Source: NS-11 sp036505795 (GTDB lineage: Bacteria > Nitrospirota > Nitrospiria > Nitrospirales > NS-4). Taken from it: a stretch of DNA of 64,000 bases. The position numbers and the translations under genes are program-made. The stretch is from NCBI GenBank assembly GCA_036505795.1, contig DASXSU010000095.1, positions 1 through 64,000 on the forward strand, read 5' to 3'. A model generated the notes under the pieces. That model saw only the letters and a list, made by a program, of their open reading frames with translations, had not been told where the DNA came from and made no database searches. Position 1 is the first letter of the stretch. Every line of letters begins with the position of its first letter. Of this stretch, positions 59,978-64,000 are shown one piece after another.

Positions 59978-60751
59978 TCACAGCAGCACCGACGTAAGGA
60001 AATAATCCCAAATCAGCACCAAGACAGACGCCAGCACGACGGCCTCGGTCGTCGCCTTTCCAAGGCCCTCCGCGCTCATCCCGGTGTTGTAGCCTTTATA
60101 GGTACACACCCAGGTCACTATCAGTCCAAAACTTAACGCCTTGAGGATGCCACCGTACACATCCTTCCACTCTACGGCCGACTGCATGGAACTGGTATAG
60201 GCGCCGGAGCTTACCCCTAAGAGCTCGACGCCGACGAGGTGGCCGCCATAAATCCCGATCACATCAAAGATGGCCACCAACAGCGGCATGACCAGCACTC
60301 CAGCCAGCACCTTGGGCGCCACCAAATACTGCATAGGACTCACCGCCATCGTATCTAAGGCGTCGATTTGCTCGGTAATGCGCATCAATCCGATCTCCGC
60401 CGTCATCGCCGATCCCGCGCGTCCGGTCACCATCAGTGCGGAAAGCACCGGGCCTAACTCTCGGATCATGCTCAGGGCGACCGCAGAGCCTAGAAGACCC
60501 TCTGCCCCAAACTTGCGCAGCGAATAGTATCCTTGTAGCCCCAACACCATGCCGGTGAACGCCCCAGTGAGCACGATGACGAACAATGATTTTACACCGA
60601 TGAAATGCATTTGCTTGAGCAGTTGGAGAAACCTAAACGGGGGACGTACCAACCATGTGATGGTCTGCGCCAGGAACACCCCCATCCGGCCCATCTCGCG
60701 AATGGTCGACAGCGTAATGGCGCCCCAATGGGCGACGGTCGATGTGATCAT
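59978..60751 (-). CDS. mlaE: MlaE-type lipid-transport permease
   Basis: Inner-membrane permease of 257 residues with about five hydrophobic segments, the usual length if the ATG at 60751 is used. That ATG overlaps the hpnG stop (TGATG), so translation is coupled. Family signature: LGPVLSALMVTGRAGSAMTAEIG and LDTMAVSPMQYLVAPK (parts). A longer start at 60796 would lie inside hpnG. Neighbours mlaF and mlaD complete the importer or exporter. Confidence 0.92.
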   Translation of the reverse strand: MITSTVAHWGAITLSTIREMGRMGVFLAQTITWLVRPPFRFLQLLKQMHFIGVKSLFVIVLTGAFTGMVLGLQGYYSLRKFGAEGLLGSAVALSMIRELGPVLSALMVTGRAGSAMTAEIGLMRITEQIDALDTMAVSPMQYLVAPKVLAGVLVMPLLVAIFDVIGIYGGHLVGVELLGVSSGAYTSSMQSAVEWKDVYGGILKALSFGLIVTWVCTYKGYNTGMSAEGLGKATTEAVVLASVLVLIWDYFLTSVLL

Positions 60752-61545
60752 CAAGAAAGCGCCACAGAACAATCCGGTTGTGGAGGAAGCTGGCAAGACG
60801 GAAGAGCCATGGCAAACCAGGCAAAAAACCGTCTCAACGTATCGTCGGCGTTGTCAGCATGACACTTCATGCGATACAAACCTCGGAGCAGGGACGGATG
60901 TGTCATCAGTTCCAGAATACCACGTAACGAGCCGGAGGCTGAGAGCCAAAGGTTAAAATCCATGGGTAAATCATCCCCTACTTTGTCGGAAACAGCCCGT
61001 ACCGCCAGAAACGGCACCTTTTCCATGGCTGCGATGCGGGCGATTGTCGCGCTTTCCATATCCACGCCGATCGCGCCACTGGCGGCGGCCAGAGCCTGCT
61101 TCTCCGATGCCCGCCATACGATATTTGCGACAGTGATGATGGGCCCTTTTGTCCACCCCACGCCCGCCTCCCTGGCGGCAACGGCCGCTGCCGTCAGCAA
61201 CGTCTCATCAACCGCAATGGCAGTGGACGACCGCTCCTGAATCCAATCATGGATGCTCGTGCCAAGGATCAGCGCGCCTACACCTTCTGGTCCTAAGCCA
61301 CCGATGTAGCCGGTCGAAATTATTGCATCTGGAGAAATGGCGAGTTGGACGGCTTCGGTGGCGAGCCGCGCGCGCTGATGCCCAATGCCGGTTTTGATCA
61401 GATGCACTTCGACATCCTTCAATCGTCCGATGGCATGGGCGAATCTTCCGACGCGATCATGGCGTATGCGGCCAAAGAACTCTAAGACCGATTGTGCCGG
61501 AGCAAGTTCGCGAGCAGTCGCAGCCAGGATTGCGACACGCCGCAT
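60751..61545 (-). CDS. hpnG: HpnG-like hopanoid-associated nucleoside phosphorylase
   Basis: Protein of 264 residues of the PNP/UDP fold. TGIGHQRARL, STGYIGGL, the VDMESATIARIA motif (purine nucleoside phosphorylase/MTAN family) and AVRAVSDKVGDDLP are visible. HpnG releases adenine from adenosylhopane to give ribosylhopane. Its ATG overlaps the shc stop (TAATG). The C-terminal 40 residues are poorly conserved and end where mlaE begins. Pathway order with shc and hpnH supports the call. Confidence 0.86.
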   Translation of the reverse strand: MRRVAILAATARELAPAQSVLEFFGRIRHDRVGRFAHAIGRLKDVEVHLIKTGIGHQRARLATEAVQLAISPDAIISTGYIGGLGPEGVGALILGTSIHDWIQERSSTAIAVDETLLTAAAVAAREAGVGWTKGPIITVANIVWRASEKQALAAASGAIGVDMESATIARIAAMEKVPFLAVRAVSDKVGDDLPMDFNLWLSASGSLRGILELMTHPSLLRGLYRMKCHADNADDTLRRFFAWFAMALPSCQLPPQPDCSVALS

Positions 61546-63707
61546 TACGGCACGAGCCGAAGCTGTCCGTGTTTACGGTTGTGTTCGAGGATCTCGTCCC
61601 CGCGCGCGCGCCCTTTGAGCTTGAGAGAGCGGTACATCGAGAGCGCCCAGAGGGGAAAGTAGTGGCTGTAGCCGTGGTAGCGTAAATAAAACACCCGGGG
61701 AAAGCCGGTCCCGGTGAAATGGCGCTCCGGCCAGTAACCCTGGGAATTCTGATGACGGAGAAGATAGTTGACGCCACGGACGACGCTGATCGTCTCGACT
61801 TCGCCTGCGCACAGCAATGCGAGGAGCGCCCAGGCGGTTTGTGACGGGGTACTCTCACCGTTGCCGTGTGCGTCTCGATCCGCGTACGAGAGACATGACT
61901 CATCCCAGCCGCCGTCATGGTTCTGTTTTGAAACGACCCAGGCCACGGCCTTTCGAATATACGGGGCATGCATGTCTTCACCGATGGCTTTCAGCCCTGC
62001 GAGCACGGACCACACACCATAGACGTAGTTGACCCCCCAACGGCCGTACCACGAGCCATCCTTTTCCTGTTTCTCTTTCAAGAACCGGATTCCCCTGACG
62101 GCGGCCGGGTGCGACCGATCATAGCCCAGCGCGCCCAGCATCTCGAGTTCTCGACCGGTCACGTCCGCGGTGCTTGGGTCCAATAACGCGCGGTGATCGG
62201 CAAACGGGATCTCATTAAAGAACATTCGATTATTGTCGCGGTCGTAGGCGCCCCATCCGCCGTCGCTTCCTTGCATCGGCAGGGTCCATCTCAGTCCGCG
62301 CTGCACCGAGGCATACAAGTCTTGTTGTGCCGGAATTTTAATCTTGGAAAGCGCGATCAGGACGGCCGCGGTATCGTCATTGTCAGGATAGCATTCATTC
62401 TCAAACTGAAAATACCAGCCGCCCGGTTTGGAACGTGGGGACGAGACTATCCAGTCGCCGACTTTTGTACATTGCCGCGAGAGAAGCCACTCTGCCGCCT
62501 GGACGAATGCGGGATGTTCCTGGGGAACGCCGCTCTCGATCAAGGCGCTGATGGTCAAGGGAGTATCCCAGAGGGGGGAAAAACAGGGCTGCAGGTGTAA
62601 CGTGTCGCCGCGATCCACCTCCAAAGCTTCGATTTCACGAAAGGCCTTTTGCACCAACTCGTGATCATCCGGAAAGCCCAAGCAGCGCAACGCGAGAACC
62701 GAATTCGCCATGGCGGGATAAATGGCCCCCAGGCCTCCCTCACCCTGCATCCGGGGCACCATCCAACGTGCCGCCTTCTCCACGCCCTTTTTCCGAACCC
62801 ATTGCGGAACGAGCCGGTCATACACCCGTAACGCGCTATCGAGCGCAATAAAGACATTTCGCCATGTCAGCCAGCGGTCATCTTTTCGAAATGGAGGCTC
62901 CCGCCGAAAATCGACGAGTTCTCTGGGGATGCAATACAGCTCATCGATCCCCTGTTCCTTGGGAATTTTGCAGACCGGTTTGTTTGCAAAAATGATCAGC
63001 AGAGGCACCAGCACCGTGCGCGACCAGTAGGAAAGCGCATACAGGTTGAAATAAAACCAGGGCGGTAATAAGGTGAGCTCGGCGGGCATCGTTGGAATTC
63101 CCCGCCAATCGTACTGATCAAATAAGGTCAGGGCAATCTTCGTGAAGACATTCGTGCCAACCACCCCGCCCTTCTCCAAGATCGTCGCCCGAGCTTTCTG
63201 CATAAACGGCTCATCTGCGGGAATGCCGGAAAGTTTCAGGGCGAAGTATGCCTTCACCGAGGCGCTGATTTCCGGGCTTCCTCCGTGATAGATGGGCCAG
63301 CCGCCTCCGGCAAGTTGGCTCTCAATCAGGTAGCGGACCGCCTTGGCCTCCTTTTCCGGCTCACGAAAGCCCATGAAGCGCCTCAGCATGATGTACTCGG
63401 CGGTCAACGTGGTGTCGACTTCTAATTCATGGATCCAGTAGCCGTCTTCCGACTGCTGCGCAAGGAGCCACTCTTGACCCCGGCGAATCGCCTCATGAAG
63501 CGTCCCAGAGTGGTGAGGCCCGTAGGTCGGTTCAAACCGACGCGGTAAGCGAGGTAAGGATGCCCCGTCGCCGGAAAGGTTCAGATTACCACCGACTAAA
63601 CTCAGCAAACGATTGGCATTGCGGCGCGCCCGCTGCTGTACGCGCGGGGGTGCAGCAGACAGGATCCTCTCAGACCAGGTAGTCAACAGACCCAACAATC
63701 GCTTCAT
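61545..63707 (-). CDS. shc: Squalene-hopene cyclase
   Basis: Membrane-associated cyclase of 720 residues, close to known lengths, that turns squalene into hopene. The catalytic acid motif (DxDD type) is seen as PDNDDTAAV near residue 445. QW-type repeats are spread through the sequence (GQEWLLAQQSEDGYW, EKQEKDGSWYGRWG, NHDGGWDE, NSQGYWPE), giving the two-barrel terpenoid fold. AAGG precedes the ATG. It is the first gene of a row of tightly overlapping genes with hpnG and mlaEFD. Confidence 0.93.
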   Translation of the reverse strand: MKRLLGLLTTWSERILSAAPPRVQQRARRNANRLLSLVGGNLNLSGDGASLPRLPRRFEPTYGPHHSGTLHEAIRRGQEWLLAQQSEDGYWIHELEVDTTLTAEYIMLRRFMGFREPEKEAKAVRYLIESQLAGGGWPIYHGGSPEISASVKAYFALKLSGIPADEPFMQKARATILEKGGVVGTNVFTKIALTLFDQYDWRGIPTMPAELTLLPPWFYFNLYALSYWSRTVLVPLLIIFANKPVCKIPKEQGIDELYCIPRELVDFRREPPFRKDDRWLTWRNVFIALDSALRVYDRLVPQWVRKKGVEKAARWMVPRMQGEGGLGAIYPAMANSVLALRCLGFPDDHELVQKAFREIEALEVDRGDTLHLQPCFSPLWDTPLTISALIESGVPQEHPAFVQAAEWLLSRQCTKVGDWIVSSPRSKPGGWYFQFENECYPDNDDTAAVLIALSKIKIPAQQDLYASVQRGLRWTLPMQGSDGGWGAYDRDNNRMFFNEIPFADHRALLDPSTADVTGRELEMLGALGYDRSHPAAVRGIRFLKEKQEKDGSWYGRWGVNYVYGVWSVLAGLKAIGEDMHAPYIRKAVAWVVSKQNHDGGWDESCLSYADRDAHGNGESTPSQTAWALLALLCAGEVETISVVRGVNYLLRHQNSQGYWPERHFTGTGFPRVFYLRYHGYSHYFPLWALSMYRSLKLKGRARGDEILEHNRKHGQLRLVP

Positions 63708-63867
63708 AACGCCTTTCTGCCTCTACTATGATTGGTGTTATCTGCCCCCTGGAGGGAGGGAGCCCCATTGAAGGCTATCGAAGCCGGAGTATACAGCAAA
63801 GCGTTGCCTAACTGTCAAGAGAAATCACGCTCATTATCAATAGGTTACCAGTCAGCCACCACCACCC

Positions 63868-64000
63868 CTAAACCGGCTCGAGCATTCTGTTCAGGCGCAC
63901 GGATACCAGAGTTGAAATTCCCGGCTCCTCCATGGTCACCCCGTACAGCGAGTCAGCCACCTCCATCGTCTGTTTACTATGGGTGATGACGATGAATTGC
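63868..64000 (-). CDS. smc: Smc chromosome-segregation ATPase, C-terminal end (cut by the window edge)
   Basis: The last 43 codons plus a TAG stop are readable on the minus strand. The translation starts QFIVITHSKQTMEVAD and continues SLYGVTMEEPGIS, then TLVSVRLNRMLEPV. This matches the end of the Smc ATPase head (D-loop/H-loop region with ITH). The rest lies beyond position 64000. It is upstream of shc with a 160-bp gap. Confidence 0.8.
   Translation of the reverse strand, partial: QFIVITHSKQTMEVADSLYGVTMEEPGISTLVSVRLNRMLEPV

Noticed and set aside
1..64000. CRISPR array, prophage or integrated plasmid
   Set aside because: No regularly spaced repeats, integrase, terminase, capsid or replication genes were seen.

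Overview
The window reads as a chromosomal segment of a Nitrospira-like bacterium (phylum Nitrospirota). This is inferred from gene content, not from a marker search. The basis is a large periplasmic and membrane electron-transfer cluster with two cytochrome bd-like subunit-I proteins, multihaem c cytochromes, and a DMSO-reductase-type gamma subunit resembling NxrC. Hopanoid genes (shc, hpnG, hpnH), many two-component proteins and a fairly high G+C content agree with it. Both tRNA genes carry an encoded CCA. No rRNA, CRISPR array, phage or intact insertion sequence was seen.

Layout. 1-3.5 kb (+): CHASE2 adenylate/guanylate cyclase (5' end cut by the window edge), SH3-domain protein, M48 peptidase. 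3.5-8.9 kb: zinc-ribbon protein, ArsC/Spx-like protein, HU, a ligase-polymerase LigD, a glycine-rich RRM protein and a beta-hydroxyacid dehydrogenase. 9-14.4 kb: a secreted Cys/His-repeat protein, tRNA-Thr(CGT), an HDOD protein, a caspase-fold lipoprotein that has lost its catalytic dyad, and a UbiA prenyltransferase. 14.5-25.9 kb (-): an 11-gene respiratory cluster. In transcription order it holds a c-type lipoprotein, bd-like protein 1, a membrane cytochrome c, Rieske, cytochrome b, a membrane protein, bd-like protein 2, a dihaem c, a monohaem c, the NxrC-like protein and a dihaem c lipoprotein. Together they could form a modified complex III that also carries bd-like subunits and seven haem-c sites.

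26-31 kb: accessory hypothetical genes, an RHS-repeat remnant and a 976-residue histidine kinase with a duplicated membrane sensor. 31.4-35.8 kb (-): the most unusual region. One protein has two PilZ domains, a LuxD-like acyl hydrolase and a methyltransferase. The next has a PilZ domain fused to a haem-oxygenase-fold diiron enzyme with a complete ligand set. I infer an undescribed c-di-GMP-gated pathway acting on a fatty-acyl substrate.

36-38.6 kb: a membrane protein and hpnH with a small partner. 39.4-43.5 kb (+): a four-gene phosphorelay cassette without a DNA-binding output. 43.5-50.6 kb: a beta-barrel protein, a LuxR-type regulator, a large Lhr-type helicase and a lone receiver. 50.7-52.8 kb: a coupled zinc peptidase/ATP-grasp pair. 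52.8-55.5 kb: a discoidin-like protein, a YflT-like stress protein, tRNA-Cys(GCA) and ispG. 55.5-63.7 kb (-): hopanoid synthesis (shc, hpnG) runs directly into an Mla-type lipid transporter (mlaE, F, D, C) and two outer-membrane barrel proteins. A palindromic repeat sits in the 5' coding end of the last gene. The window closes inside the 3' end of smc.
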